Assembly: GCF_000953635.1 (NCBI RefSeq)
Contig: NZ_LN614830.1
Location: 1,665,001-1,729,000 of the forward strand
Direction of reading: 5' to 3'
From: Legionella micdadei
GTDB lineage: Bacteria > Pseudomonadota > Gammaproteobacteria > Legionellales > Legionellaceae
DNA: 64,000 nt
Shown: one piece after another, positions 28,282-37,731 of the stretch
Numbering within the stretch: position 1 is the stretch's first letter
Layout: every line of letters begins with the position of its first letter
Translations under genes and position numbers: made by a program
The notes under the pieces: model-generated
The model's input: the letters and a program-made list of their open reading frames with translations, nothing else
The model's database searches: none
Told to the model about the DNA's origin: nothing

Positions 28282-29846
28282 CCTGACTCTCCTTCGATCA
28301 TTTGAACCAAACGTTCGTAAGACAAGGCTTTTGCAAAATACCATCCTTGCATAAAATTGATTCTATTCTTTAGTAGAAACTTAAACTGTTCTTCTGTTTC
28401 AACACCTTCTGCAATGATATTGAGCTCCATATGGTGTGCCAAATGAATAATTGCTTGGTTAAGTGTTTCAGTAATAGCTCCTGTGCCGATTGCTTGTACA
28501 AAAATTCTATCAATTTTAAGGTAGTTAAATGGAAAATGTTGCAAGTACTGTATGCTTGCATGCCCCGTACCAAAATCGTCAATTGCCAAAGAATATCCTT
28601 TTGCTCTTAAATCGTGCATCTTGGCTACAATATCAGTGTTGTTTTGATCTAAAAGCTCTCTTTCAGTCAATTCCAACATGAGTTGCTGAGGCGGGATCTT
28701 GAAATCCATGCATAATTCATAAAATTGAATAAAAAAATCTTTATCGGAAAAATGGTTGGCCGATAGATTAAACGAGAGATAGAAATGGCGGTGCCGCTTT
28801 AGGAAACTGTGCATTTGATGGAATGTTTTAGCAATAAGCTGCAAAGTAATAGGAACAATTAATCCAGATCGTTCGGCATCTCCGATAAATGAATCGGGCA
28901 TAATAATTTCATTTGAATCAGTTTGCCAACGAAGCAGAATTTCTGCTCCACAAAATCGGTTTCCAAAATGGTCTCGAATAGGCTGATACGCTGGTTGAAA
29001 ATGGTTTTGCTTGAGCGCATTAGAAAGCGCGTAATGCAATGAGTAGCGATTATTAAGTATCCAGCGAAATTTAAAATAAATAAGCAAAGAAACCAGCGAG
29101 ATAACAAGGAGGAAAGGTAGTTCTTCATAGAGAAAATTGATATTGGGTTTAATTGGGCTTCCTACAATGAGTATTTTTATATTGGCTATGCTTTGTAAGT
29201 TTGCGCTTGCTGTGCTTTGCGAGTGTGAATAGGCGGTATGTATTAATAAGGATTTATTACCAATTTCGAGCAGATTTTTCATTCGGTTATTATCAACCAG
29301 TATGATCAACTTATCATGAAATGAAACCGATTTTAAAATGTCTGCAAATACTTTCTGTAAAATATAAACGCCAAGGTAATATTTGCCCAGACGTTGCTGC
29401 AGCAAAAAAGCAGGAGCCCTACTTGAATCTATGAGTAGAGGGCCATATAGAAAAGGGGTTCGTTCTGGCGGTTTCGGAAGTTTCGGGAAAAAGTTAAACG
29501 TTGAACAAATCACTTTGTTGTTATTGTCACTAATTACTGATGCTGAAATGAAAGGATTATTAAAACTAAGCGTAGATAAAATAGGCATTAGGTCACTCTG
29601 GCAATTTTTAATTTCTTGACCGTATAAGGGCAAGGAATAAATTGAATGAAATATAGGGTCAAGCAGATTGTCTAATTTGACACTAAGTTCGTTTGCATCA
29701 AGCTGGAGTTGCTGTTGCTGTAGTAAACGATAATTTTGCCATTGAAGAAAGAGCACGATTGCTAATAGTAAAATTGTTAAAGAGAACCATGTTAAATTTA
29801 ATGTTCTTCGCGCTTTATCGTGTTTGCGATAACTATTGCTTTTCAT
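28278..29846 (-). CDS. Membrane c-di-GMP phosphodiesterase (CSS-EAL)
   Basis: 522 aa. Two membrane helices (about residues 19-34 and 244-258) bracket a periplasmic sensor loop with C82 and C114-S-T, the CSS motif of redox-sensing PDEs such as E. coli PdeB/PdeC. The EAL domain follows: E302-I-L, D423-D424-FGTG, K444 and E480, all metal or catalytic positions present, so hydrolysis of c-di-GMP to pGpG is expected. There is no GGDEF domain. The start codon directly abuts the bioA stop, and the end overlaps the secreted Cys-rich gene, which may affect the periplasmic redox input. Function is from family knowledge. Confidence 0.92.
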   Translation of the reverse strand: MKSNSYRKHDKARRTLNLTWFSLTILLLAIVLFLQWQNYRLLQQQQLQLDANELSVKLDNLLDPIFHSIYSLPLYGQEIKNCQSDLMPILSTLSFNNPFISASVISDNNNKVICSTFNFFPKLPKPPERTPFLYGPLLIDSSRAPAFLLQQRLGKYYLGVYILQKVFADILKSVSFHDKLIILVDNNRMKNLLEIGNKSLLIHTAYSHSQSTASANLQSIANIKILIVGSPIKPNINFLYEELPFLLVISLVSLLIYFKFRWILNNRYSLHYALSNALKQNHFQPAYQPIRDHFGNRFCGAEILLRWQTDSNEIIMPDSFIGDAERSGLIVPITLQLIAKTFHQMHSFLKRHRHFYLSFNLSANHFSDKDFFIQFYELCMDFKIPPQQLMLELTERELLDQNNTDIVAKMHDLRAKGYSLAIDDFGTGHASIQYLQHFPFNYLKIDRIFVQAIGTGAITETLNQAIIHLAHHMELNIIAEGVETEEQFKFLLKNRINFMQGWYFAKALSYERLVQMIEGESG

Positions 29847-31157
29847 TTAATTTTTACTATAAACCATCCTTATAGAGTTTAGGGTGATCTCAGCTAATTT
29901 CTCAATGGTTTTGTTATCTATATTCAATGGAGGAAACCAGTATAAGGTATTTCCTAATGGTCTTAAGAGGGCACCGAGTCTTAGCGCTTCTTGATAGAGC
30001 TGATAGCCAACTCGTTGGATGCCGCAGTCCGCTAAATCTGCTGCTGCAATGGCCCCAACTGATCTAAGGTTGTTTAGTTTGCCGGTAATGGAGGCAATTT
30101 CGTGCAGGTGTTGTAGCATTATCTGACTAAGGCCCTGTACACGCTCATTTATTTTTTCTTTTTCCATCACTTTAATTGTCGCAAGGGCTGCACTAATTCC
30201 TAAAGCATTTCCGCTGAAGGTATGCGAGTGCATGAAGGTTTTCCCTTTATCAAAATCATCATAGAAAAGTTCGTAAATAGGGTGGTCGATAAGAACACAG
30301 CTAAAGGGAATCGTACCAGATGTTAAACCTTTTGATAAGCAAACTAAATCAGGTGTTATATTGGCATGATGACTCGCAAGCCATTTCCCTGTTCTTCCCA
30401 TGCCTGTCATGATTTCGTCGGCAATGAAATAAACTTCATTTTTTTTCGCCCAAGTGGCCAATTTTTTTAAAAAATCAGCACTGTAGCAGCGCATGCCATT
30501 CGCACCTTGAACAATAGGTTCAACAACAATTGCACAGAGTTTTTCTTTAAGTAGTTCCAACTGTTCAAAAGTAGAGAGCCAATAATCCTCACAATCATGC
30601 CATAAGGGATCATCTGGACTAGAAACATAAGGTAATGGATTAAGAAAATGACATTGAACGCCATAGTTTTCGTAAGGTTTTTTAAATTTACCTAAATCGC
30701 TAATGCTTAGTGTCCCTAACGTTTCGCCATGATAACTATTTTGTAGAGAAACGAATTGATTGCGGTGTGACATGCCTTTCAATTGATTCGCATGAAGTGC
30801 GAGTTTCATGGCTATCTCAACAGCACAGGAACCATCGCTGGCAAAAAAAACATGCTGAAGCTGACTGAGTTCAGCCATTTTTTCGCCAAACTCAACCATT
30901 AGTGGGTGGGTTGTGTGAGCGGAAATGACATGTTCAAAGGAATCAAGTTGATCTTTGATCGCGGCGATAACAGCGGGATGGCCGTGACCTAAGGATTTAC
31001 ACCACCAACTGGAAATGGCATCAATTACTGGACCTTTCTCCGTATAAAGATAATTACCTTTGGCATGCGTGACGACTAAAGGGGGGCATTGCTCAAAATC
31101 TTTCATTTGCGTGCAAGGATGCCAAATATGTCTTAGATCTCTCTCAATGAATTCCAT
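29847..31157 (-). CDS. bioA: Adenosylmethionine-8-amino-7-oxononanoate aminotransferase
   Basis: 436 aa from the ATG at 31157 (AAAGG upstream); 21 additional in-frame codons upstream would run through the operator and are unlikely. The N-terminal RDLRHIWHPCTQMKD, SWWCKSLGHGHP and the PLP Lys276 in CLSKGLTSGTIPFSC are clear. It converts KAPA to DAPA in biotin synthesis using S-adenosylmethionine as amino donor. Divergent from bioBFHD with a BirA-like operator between, as in E. coli. Confidence 0.97.
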   Translation of the reverse strand: MEFIERDLRHIWHPCTQMKDFEQCPPLVVTHAKGNYLYTEKGPVIDAISSWWCKSLGHGHPAVIAAIKDQLDSFEHVISAHTTHPLMVEFGEKMAELSQLQHVFFASDGSCAVEIAMKLALHANQLKGMSHRNQFVSLQNSYHGETLGTLSISDLGKFKKPYENYGVQCHFLNPLPYVSSPDDPLWHDCEDYWLSTFEQLELLKEKLCAIVVEPIVQGANGMRCYSADFLKKLATWAKKNEVYFIADEIMTGMGRTGKWLASHHANITPDLVCLSKGLTSGTIPFSCVLIDHPIYELFYDDFDKGKTFMHSHTFSGNALGISAALATIKVMEKEKINERVQGLSQIMLQHLHEIASITGKLNNLRSVGAIAAADLADCGIQRVGYQLYQEALRLGALLRPLGNTLYWFPPLNIDNKTIEKLAEITLNSIRMVYSKN

Positions 31158-31158
31158 T

Positions 31159-31190
31159 ATGTTAACCTTTTTTAAAATTTTGGTTGACAA
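31159..31190. promoter_or_regulatory. BirA-type biotin operator
   Basis: ATGTTAACC (31159-31167), a 14-base AT-rich spacer, and GGTTGACAA (31182-31190). The halves match as an inverted repeat at 7 of 9 positions and resemble the BirA consensus TTGTAAACC-N-GGTTTACAA. It lies between divergent bioA and bioB and covers the -35 box of bioB, so biotinyl-AMP-loaded BirA should repress both directions. Confidence 0.75.
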
Positions 31191-31211
31191 GAAATGACAC
31201 GACTCTATCAT
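31184..31211 (+). promoter_or_regulatory. Promoter of the bioB operon
   Basis: A perfect -35 TTGACA (31184-31189), a 16-base spacer and TATCAT (31206-31211) as -10. The -35 is inside the right half of the BirA-like operator, which explains repression. The bioB GTG lies 30 bases downstream. Confidence 0.7.
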
Positions 31212-31241
31212 GTTCGGCATGATAAAAAAAAGGGGTAAACA

Positions 31242-32195
31242 GTGAGTAAAGAGACCAATCGTTGGACATTAGCAGAAGTAACCGCCATTTATGAGCAACC
31301 TTTTAACACACTTCTCTACACGGCTCACAGTATCCACAAAGAAAACCATGATGCGAATGCGCTACAGTTAGCAAAATTACTAAGCATTAAAACAGGAGCT
31401 TGTCCAGAAAATTGCGGTTATTGTGCGCAAAGCGGGCATTACGCGACACATGTTGAAAAAGAAAAACTCATGACTGTGGACCAAGTGTTAGCCAAAGCTG
31501 CTGAAGCCAAGGAAAACGGGGCTAAGCGGTTTTGTATGGGGGCTGCATGGCGTTGCCCACCCGATAAAGCTATGCCTGAATTAAAGGCAATGATTGAAGG
31601 GGTAAAGTCAATGGGTTTGGAAACCTGCATGACTTTAGGCATGCTCGAAAAAGATCAAGCTGAAGCATTAAAAGAAGCAGGCTTAGATTTTTATAACCAT
31701 AATATTGATACCTCACCTTCTTACTATGACAAAGTGGTTACTACACGGTGTTTTAGTGATCGATTAGAAACTCTTGAAAATGTGCGGAAAGCAGGAATCA
31801 AAGTATGTTGTGGCGGTATTTTAGGATTAGGAGAAACACGTGAAGATCGCATAGAGTTTCTATTTACCTTGGCAAACATGGAGACACCGCCAGAAAGTGT
31901 GCCTATTAACCGATTGATCCCTGTTGAAGGTACGCCACTCGCTAGCGCAAAACAGGTTGAAGGCATTGAGCTCGTGCGAACAATTGCAACTGCCCGAATA
32001 TTAATGCCTAAAAGTGCAATACGTTTAACAGCAGGACGAACCGAAATGGGCGACGAATTGCAGGCGCTTTGCTATTTTGCCGGAGCGAATTCGGTTTTTA
32101 TTGGTGGGAAACTCTTGACAGAAGCAAACCCTGAGTGCGATGAAGATCGCATTTTATTCAACAAATTAGGATTAAAGGCTTTTGCTGAAGCATGA
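31242..32195 (+). CDS. bioB: Biotin synthase
   Basis: 317 aa radical-SAM enzyme. C54-x3-C58-x2-C61 binds the 4Fe-4S cluster; NHNIDTSPSYY and GGILGLGETREDR are conserved BioB segments. It inserts sulfur into dethiobiotin. Starts with GTG behind AGGGG and ends in a 4-base ATGA overlap with bioF. Confidence 0.98.
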   Translation: MSKETNRWTLAEVTAIYEQPFNTLLYTAHSIHKENHDANALQLAKLLSIKTGACPENCGYCAQSGHYATHVEKEKLMTVDQVLAKAAEAKENGAKRFCMGAAWRCPPDKAMPELKAMIEGVKSMGLETCMTLGMLEKDQAEALKEAGLDFYNHNIDTSPSYYDKVVTTRCFSDRLETLENVRKAGIKVCCGGILGLGETREDRIEFLFTLANMETPPESVPINRLIPVEGTPLASAKQVEGIELVRTIATARILMPKSAIRLTAGRTEMGDELQALCYFAGANSVFIGGKLLTEANPECDEDRILFNKLGLKAFAEA

Positions 32196-33388
32196 TCAAT
32201 CAACCACTTATTGAATATCTGTCTAAACTTAAGCATCGAGGTCTTCATCGTAAGCGCATATTAACTAGTGTTGGTGAGAGTGTCATTAACTTTAGTTCTA
32301 ACGATTACCTTTCGTTATCTGAAGAATGGTGCATTCGTAACGCTTTCCAAAAAGGTTTTGCTCATCATGCTTCAGGTAGTGGCGGATCGATGGTGATTTG
32401 TGGATATCATAAAAGCCATCGGGAATTAGAGCATGCATTTTCACAAGCGTTAGGCGTGGACGATGCGCTTCTATTCAGTTCAGGCTATGCTGCTAATCTG
32501 GGTATAGTGTCATTATTCGCCTATTTTAATGCTCATTTTTTTCTTGATAAAGGCACTCATGCTTCGTTCTATGATGGTTTGCGGCTAGCAAATGGCAACT
32601 ATACTCGCTACCCTCACAATGATATTCAAAATTTAACCAATAAGCTACAAACACAACCATCAAATCCCGTTGTGATTGCTGAAAGTGTGTATAGTATGAG
32701 CGGTCAAGAAACAGATTTGCGCAAGATGTCTGAACTATGCTCGAACTATAACGCAGATTGCGTTGTTGATGAAGCACATGCATTTGGCATTTTAGGCGAA
32801 CAAGGCCTAGGTGCTATAAAACGATATGGCTTAAGCCAACAAGAAATTCCGTTAAGAATAATCCCTCTGGGGAAAGCGTTTGCTTTCCAGGGAGCCGTGG
32901 TGGCGGGACAAGGGGAGTGGATTGATGCGCTATTACAATTAGCTCGTTCTCATATTTATTCGACTGCAGTTAGCCCCGCGCTCGCCTATGGATTGCTAGA
33001 GACTTTAGCTTTCATTCAAAAAGCCGATGATAGGCGACAAAAACTCCATGATTTAATTGATTATTTTCAGTCAGCCATTAAAAATTCGCCGCTGAAATGG
33101 CGAAGCTCTACAACGCCCATTCAACAATTGCAACTTGGTTGCCCCTACAAGGCATTAAATTTCGCGACTGAGTTGCGCCGTAGAGGAATTTTTTGTCAGG
33201 CGATGCGTGAACCAACAGTGAACAGAAAGGACACAGGACTAAGAGTAGTTTTAAATTTTCACCATGAACCAGAAGATATTGATAGATTGCTCAGTGAGCT
33301 TCAGCAAATTGCACATATGGAGCAGGGTAAAAAAGCGAGGGGCACTTTTAATAAAGTGCATAGCACTGACGCTTATGGTGTTATTTAG
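32192..33388 (+). CDS. bioF: 8-amino-7-oxononanoate synthase
   Basis: 398 aa PLP enzyme of the alpha-oxoamine synthase family. FSSNDYLSLS, HHASGSGGSMVICGYHKSHRELE and the PLP Lys228 in IIPLGKAFAFQGA are present. It joins pimeloyl-ACP and alanine to give KAPA. Second gene of the bioB-bioF-bioH-bioD operon. Its ATG overlaps the bioB stop. Confidence 0.96.
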   Translation: MINQPLIEYLSKLKHRGLHRKRILTSVGESVINFSSNDYLSLSEEWCIRNAFQKGFAHHASGSGGSMVICGYHKSHRELEHAFSQALGVDDALLFSSGYAANLGIVSLFAYFNAHFFLDKGTHASFYDGLRLANGNYTRYPHNDIQNLTNKLQTQPSNPVVIAESVYSMSGQETDLRKMSELCSNYNADCVVDEAHAFGILGEQGLGAIKRYGLSQQEIPLRIIPLGKAFAFQGAVVAGQGEWIDALLQLARSHIYSTAVSPALAYGLLETLAFIQKADDRRQKLHDLIDYFQSAIKNSPLKWRSSTTPIQQLQLGCPYKALNFATELRRRGIFCQAMREPTVNRKDTGLRVVLNFHHEPEDIDRLLSELQQIAHMEQGKKARGTFNKVHSTDAYGVI

Positions 33389-33451
33389 GAAATCGTCAGT
33401 GCTGCGCCAACACTTCGGATTCCTGCCTAACATGAAACAAAACGGTTATTT

Positions 33452-34171
33452 ATGAATTTACATGTCATCATCAAAGGTCAGGGACGACCGTTAGTTCTCT
33501 TCCATGGATGGGGGTTTGACCATAATATATGGTTACAGCTTGCTCACCAAATTGATAGAGAATATCAGCTTTTTCTAGTTGACCTACCAGGCTTTGGCTT
33601 GAGTTCCCAAATGAGCTGGGAAATTTTCAAACAAAATTTACTTAAGTACTTACCCCAACAATTTAGCGTAGTTGGTTGGTCTATGGGGGGGCTTTTTGCT
33701 ACAAGGTTAGCCATAGAAGAACCGAATCGAGTAATCCGATTGGTGAATATTGCGTCTTCTCCTCGCTTTATTAAAGAACAAGATTGGCCGGGAGTTGAAC
33801 AAGCTGTTTTTGAACAATTTTTTATGAATTTGGCAACTTCCCCCCGGCAAACCATTACAGAATTTATTGGCCTGCAGCTAAAAGATCAGACCTATCGATG
33901 TACTAATACGCCCATGCCAGATGCAACAAGCTTAAAAAAAGGTTTAGAAATCTTAAAAAATTGGGATTTAAGGGAGCAACTTCATTCTTATACTAAGCCT
34001 GCTTATTTTTTATTTGGCCGTCTTGATGCGATCACCCCAAGATCAACCATGGCTGTGATGCAAAAAATCTACCCGCAATTTCGCTATTTTATGTTTGCTA
34101 AAGCGGCGCATATGCCTTTTTTATCCCATGAGAATGAATTTATCGCCCTCTTGAAGGATATATTGCCATGA
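33452..34171 (+). CDS. bioH: Pimeloyl-ACP methyl ester carboxylesterase
   Basis: 239 aa alpha/beta hydrolase with the nucleophile Ser77 in VGWSMGG, acid in FGRLDAITP and His in AKAAHMPFLSH. Its place between bioF and bioD identifies it as BioH, which removes the methyl group that BioC adds and frees pimeloyl-ACP. bioC itself is not in the window. It ends in an ATGA overlap with bioD. A 7-codon ORF (33432-33455) ends in an ATGA overlap with its start and might help reinitiation. Confidence 0.92.
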   Translation: MNLHVIIKGQGRPLVLFHGWGFDHNIWLQLAHQIDREYQLFLVDLPGFGLSSQMSWEIFKQNLLKYLPQQFSVVGWSMGGLFATRLAIEEPNRVIRLVNIASSPRFIKEQDWPGVEQAVFEQFFMNLATSPRQTITEFIGLQLKDQTYRCTNTPMPDATSLKKGLEILKNWDLREQLHSYTKPAYFLFGRLDAITPRSTMAVMQKIYPQFRYFMFAKAAHMPFLSHENEFIALLKDILP

Positions 34172-34824
34172 AAATCTACTTTATTACCGGTACCGATACG
34201 GATAGTGGTAAAACCTATGTAACTTGCCAACTATTGGATTTTTTTAACAAGCGAAATAAAAAAGCGTTAGCACTTAAACCTGTCGCTTCCGGATGCGATG
34301 TGAAAGATGGCCAATTGCTCAGTCAAGATGTCTTAAATTTGCAAAAATACAATTATGATTCGGCATTAGAAATTAATTGCTGGAAATTTGCACCACCAAT
34401 CTCACCTCATATTGCAGCCAACGAATTGAATTTACCTATAACAGCACAAAAAATTGCTGATTTCTGTTTAGAAAAGCAATTTTCGACGTTTGATTATCTG
34501 TTTATCGAAGGGGCAGGGGGCTTAATGGCTCCTCTGAATGAGGAAGAAACTTGGCTTGATTTTTTAAAATGGACACAAATTCCGGCCATCGTTGTGGTGG
34601 GTATGCAACTTGGCTGCTTAAATCATGCATTGCTTACTGATGCGGTATTAAAACACAACCGGATAACTTGTGCGGGTTGGATAGCGAACTGTTTAGATAA
34701 AAACATGTTAGCTAGAGAGGAAAATATCAAAACACTCTCTTTAAGAATGCATATGCCGCAATTGACAACTATTTCCTATCAAGGAATGCTATCGGATGAA
34801 AGTATTCTGCAGAAACTACAGTAA
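34168..34824 (+). CDS. bioD: Dethiobiotin synthetase
   Basis: 218 aa ATP-dependent carboxylase. The P-loop G8-TDTDSGK15-T16 and LFIEGAGGLMAPLNEEETW are diagnostic. It closes the ureido ring of dethiobiotin before BioB. Last gene of the operon. No clear terminator follows within the 190-base gap to the fmdB-type gene. Confidence 0.97.
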   Translation: MKIYFITGTDTDSGKTYVTCQLLDFFNKRNKKALALKPVASGCDVKDGQLLSQDVLNLQKYNYDSALEINCWKFAPPISPHIAANELNLPITAQKIADFCLEKQFSTFDYLFIEGAGGLMAPLNEEETWLDFLKWTQIPAIVVVGMQLGCLNHALLTDAVLKHNRITCAGWIANCLDKNMLAREENIKTLSLRMHMPQLTTISYQGMLSDESILQKLQ

Positions 34825-34851
34825 AGACTGCCGTTAATTTACACAGCTACA

Positions 34852-34881
34852 TTGTCCATACCTTATTTAATAAGCTATAAT
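34852..34881 (+). promoter_or_regulatory. Promoter of the fmdB-DUF502-aspS operon
   Basis: TTGTCC (34852-34857), 18-base spacer, perfect TATAAT (34876-34881). It would give a leader of about 125 bases before the fmdB-type start. Confidence 0.55.
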
Positions 34882-34891
34882 GATAAGTTTT

Positions 34892-34985
34892 CAAGCCTAC
34901 ACAGGAAAACACAACGGTTGCGGTTTACTCGGATTATCCAGCAAGCCTGCAAATCAAGGTGTGGAGGCAGGTTGTGTGGGGCTTA
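34892..34985 (+). ncRNA. Possible structured leader before the fmdB-type gene
   Basis: The 5' end AAGCCTACACA pairs with the 3' end TGTGTGGGGCTT through two 5-bp blocks around a small internal loop, and an inner CCTGC/GCAGG hairpin lies inside. This could be a folded 5' leader or a small RNA. It lacks the GGAAGGAAGC core of bacterial SRP RNA, and I recognise no riboswitch class. Confidence 0.3.
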
Positions 34986-35015
34986 TTGTAAAAACAGTTG
35001 AATGGAGATTCGTTG

Positions 35016-35303
35016 ATGCCAATTTATGAGTATGAATGCACAAGTTGCCATCATCACTTCGATTTAATGCAAAAAATTAGCGATGCGCCTGTAAGGCAAT
35101 GTCCTCAATGCTTTGAAAACACCGCAGTACGCTTGGTTTCTGCTGCTGGATTTCAATTAAAGGGAAGTGGTTGGTATGTGACTGATTTTAAAAATAATAA
35201 AAAATCAGAGACAAAAAAAGAAACCACTACCGATACGAAGGCTGAAGGCAGTAAAACTACAGATACCAAAGCGACTACTGGTACAAAAGGTGGTTCTGAG
35301 TGA
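35016..35303 (+). CDS. FmdB-type zinc ribbon protein
   Basis: 95 aa from ATG 35016 behind GGAG (35004-35007). N-terminal MPIYEYECTSCHHHFDLMQK and CPQC form the CxxC-CxxC zinc ribbon (residues 9-12 and about 29-32), the FmdB/regulatory-domain family. The Lys/Thr-rich tail is disordered. In many proteobacteria this gene precedes aspS. Function unknown. It overlaps the DUF502 gene by 4 bases. Confidence 0.9.
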   Translation: MPIYEYECTSCHHHFDLMQKISDAPVRQCPQCFENTAVRLVSAAGFQLKGSGWYVTDFKNNKKSETKKETTTDTKAEGSKTTDTKATTGTKGGSE

Positions 35304-35923
35304 AATCCAAATCGTTGCGCAGTTATCTTCTCACAGGCTTAGTAGTATGGTTACCGATTGTGGTAACCTTCGTTGTACTGCGCTTTATTGTTGATATTTT
35401 AGACAACACCATGGCTTTATTGCCCAAGGCTTATCAGCCTGAGCAAGTCTTTGGAGTCCATATTCCTGGACTTGGTGTGATTCTTTCATTGATCTTACTC
35501 CTTGTTACTGGTGTGTTTGCAACCAATTTTTTTGGCCAGCGCATTATGGCTTGGGGGGAAGCGGTATTAGTTAGAATTCCTTTAGTCCGTTCAATTTACA
35601 ATGCAGCAAAGCAAATAATCCAAGCTGTTTTTGCGACTAACAGCCAAGCTTTTCGCAAGGTATTGATGGTTGAATACCCACGAAAGGGATTATGGACAAT
35701 TGCTTTTCTTACTGGGGCACCACATCCGGAGATGAATTCGCTTGCTGGGGAGGAAATGGTATCCATTTTTGTGCCGACAACACCAAACCCAACATCGGGA
35801 TTTTTCATGATGATTCCTAAGCAGGATGCTATCGAACTGTCGATGACAATTGACGAAGCATTGAAACTGATCATTTCTCTAGGCGTAATGCAAACTGGAT
35901 TGCAATTGCAGCTTGAGAAATAA
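35300..35923 (+). CDS. DUF502-family membrane protein
   Basis: 207 aa with two strong membrane helices (about residues 8-34 and 54-78), then PLVRSIYNAAKQIIQAVF and SIFVPTTPNPTSGFFMMIP, the DUF502 signature. Function unknown. Starts at GTG 35300 in the fmdB stop and ends 26 bases before aspS, so fmdB-DUF502-aspS form one operon, a conserved grouping. Confidence 0.92.
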   Translation: MKSKSLRSYLLTGLVVWLPIVVTFVVLRFIVDILDNTMALLPKAYQPEQVFGVHIPGLGVILSLILLLVTGVFATNFFGQRIMAWGEAVLVRIPLVRSIYNAAKQIIQAVFATNSQAFRKVLMVEYPRKGLWTIAFLTGAPHPEMNSLAGEEMVSIFVPTTPNPTSGFFMMIPKQDAIELSMTIDEALKLIISLGVMQTGLQLQLEK

Positions 35924-35949
35924 ATAAAAATTATTAAGACAGGTGGCGT

Positions 35950-37731
35950 ATGAGATCACATTATTGTGCAAATGTTAATGAAACGATGACAGGCAAGTCA
36001 GTGAGTGTATGCGGTTGGGTACATAATCGTCGTGACCATGGCGGTGTGATTTTTTTAGACATACGCGATCGATCTGGCTTAGTTCAAGTTGTTTATGAAC
36101 CTGAACTTGCCAGTGTTTTTACCATTGCAGAAAAATTGCGTCACGAGTATGTTGTGCGTGTTCATGGGACTGTTCGTCCAAGACCAGCAGGGATGATCAA
36201 TGAAAAAATGGAAACTGGCCGCATTGAAATCCTGGGAGTGGAGCTGGAAATATTAAACCAGGCACAAACGCCCCCATTTTTGCCTGATGAGCATCAAGCG
36301 GTGAGTGAAGATCATCGCTATCGCTACCGTTACATTGATTTAAGACGAAGCGAAATGCAAAATAATTTAATTCTTCGCCACAATATGAACCGCATAATAC
36401 GAGAATATTTAAACGCGCAAGGTTTTCTTGATATTGAAACCCCGATGCTGACTAAGGCAACGCCCGAAGGAGCAAGGGATTACCTGGTTCCTTCACGAGT
36501 CCATCCAGGCCAATTTTATGCGCTGCCACAATCCCCGCAATTATTTAAACAGCTGCTTATGATGTCTGGTTTTGATAAGTATTACCAAATTGTGCGTTGT
36601 TTTCGTGATGAAGATTTACGCGCTGACAGACAGCCTGAATTTACTCAGCTCGACTTAGAGATGTCCTTTATTGATGAAAATGTGATTCAGCAATTGATTG
36701 AGGGTATGCTGCAAAAGGTATTTAAGGGTATTTTGGATGTTGAGATAACTAATCCTTTACCTAGAATGACTTATAGTGAGGCAATACGGAGATTTGGAAG
36801 TGATAAACCTGATCTTCGCATTCCGTTGGAATTGGTGGACATTGCTGATTTAGTAAAAAATTGCGACTTTAATGTCTTTGCCTCAGCCGCTGAAAATAAA
36901 GAAGGTAGGGTAGTTGCACTAAAATTGCCAAATGGTTGTGCTCTTAGTCGCAAAGAGCTAGATGATTACGGCTTGTTTGTTGGCATTTATGGGGCGAAAG
37001 GTTTGGCTTATATTAAAGTAAATGATCGAAGTAAGGGAATTGAAGGCCTTCAATCACCTATTATTAAATTCCTTTCCGAAGATTGTGTTAACGCCATCCT
37101 CGATCGAGTTGAAGCAAAAACAGGTGATGTCATTTTCTTCGGGGCGGGTCATCACCAAATCGTTAACGAATCCATGGGCGCATTGCGGATAAAATTAGGC
37201 CATGATCGCAATCTTGTTGAGCCAGGCTGGCGTTTGCTGTGGATTGTTGATTGGCCTATGTTCGAAATGGACATAAAAGCGAATCAATTGGTTGCAATGC
37301 ATCATCCTTTTACTTCGCCTCAGGAATTGTCCATTGATTCCCTCAAACAAAATCCGACACAAACCCTTGCTAAGGCATATGATATTGTAATCAACGGATA
37401 TGAAATTGGTGGGGGTTCAATTCGGATCCATCAAACTGCGATGCAGCAAGCAGTGTTTGATTTACTTGGAATCGGAGAAGAAGAGGCCAATGAGAAATTT
37501 GGCTTTCTACTCGATGCCTTACAATATGGCTGTCCCCCACACGGTGGTATTGCATTAGGGATTGACCGGTTGGCCATGCTATTAACCAATTCAAATTCAA
37601 TTCGTGATGTCATTGCCTTTCCAAAAACCCAGTCGGCATCTTGTCTGCTGACCGATGCGCCGTCAGCAGTTGGTAATCCGCAACTTAATGAGTTAGGAAT
37701 TCGCCTTGCACCCTCTTCGCAAACAAAATAG
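35950..37731 (+). CDS. aspS: Aspartyl-tRNA synthetase
   Basis: 593 aa class II synthetase of bacterial length. N-terminal OB-fold anticodon domain ([19 protein letters not shown]), motif 2 region ([23 protein letters not shown]), the GAD insertion domain and motif 3 ([13 protein letters not shown]) are visible. It charges tRNA-Asp. The 3' end overlaps the start of the MscS-type channel gene by 26 bases. Confidence 0.98.
   Translation: MRSHYCANVNETMTGKSVSVCGWVHNRRDHGGVIFLDIRDRSGLVQVVYEPELASVFTIAEKLRHEYVVRVHGTVRPRPAGMINEKMETGRIEILGVELEILNQAQTPPFLPDEHQAVSEDHRYRYRYIDLRRSEMQNNLILRHNMNRIIREYLNAQGFLDIETPMLTKATPEGARDYLVPSRVHPGQFYALPQSPQLFKQLLMMSGFDKYYQIVRCFRDEDLRADRQPEFTQLDLEMSFIDENVIQQLIEGMLQKVFKGILDVEITNPLPRMTYSEAIRRFGSDKPDLRIPLELVDIADLVKNCDFNVFASAAENKEGRVVALKLPNGCALSRKELDDYGLFVGIYGAKGLAYIKVNDRSKGIEGLQSPIIKFLSEDCVNAILDRVEAKTGDVIFFGAGHHQIVNESMGALRIKLGHDRNLVEPGWRLLWIVDWPMFEMDIKANQLVAMHHPFTSPQELSIDSLKQNPTQTLAKAYDIVINGYEIGGGSIRIHQTAMQQAVFDLLGIGEEEANEKFGFLLDALQYGCPPHGGIALGIDRLAMLLTNSNSIRDVIAFPKTQSASCLLTDAPSAVGNPQLNELGIRLAPSSQTK

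Noticed and set aside
34892-34985. SRP (4.5S) RNA
   Set aside because: The conserved GGAAGGAAGC apical core is missing.
34880-35029. 49-codon ORF (MISFQAYTGK...) between bioD and the fmdB-type gene
   Set aside because: Its ATG lies inside the TATAAT of a good promoter and it has no ribosome-binding site; the RNA-structure reading is preferred.
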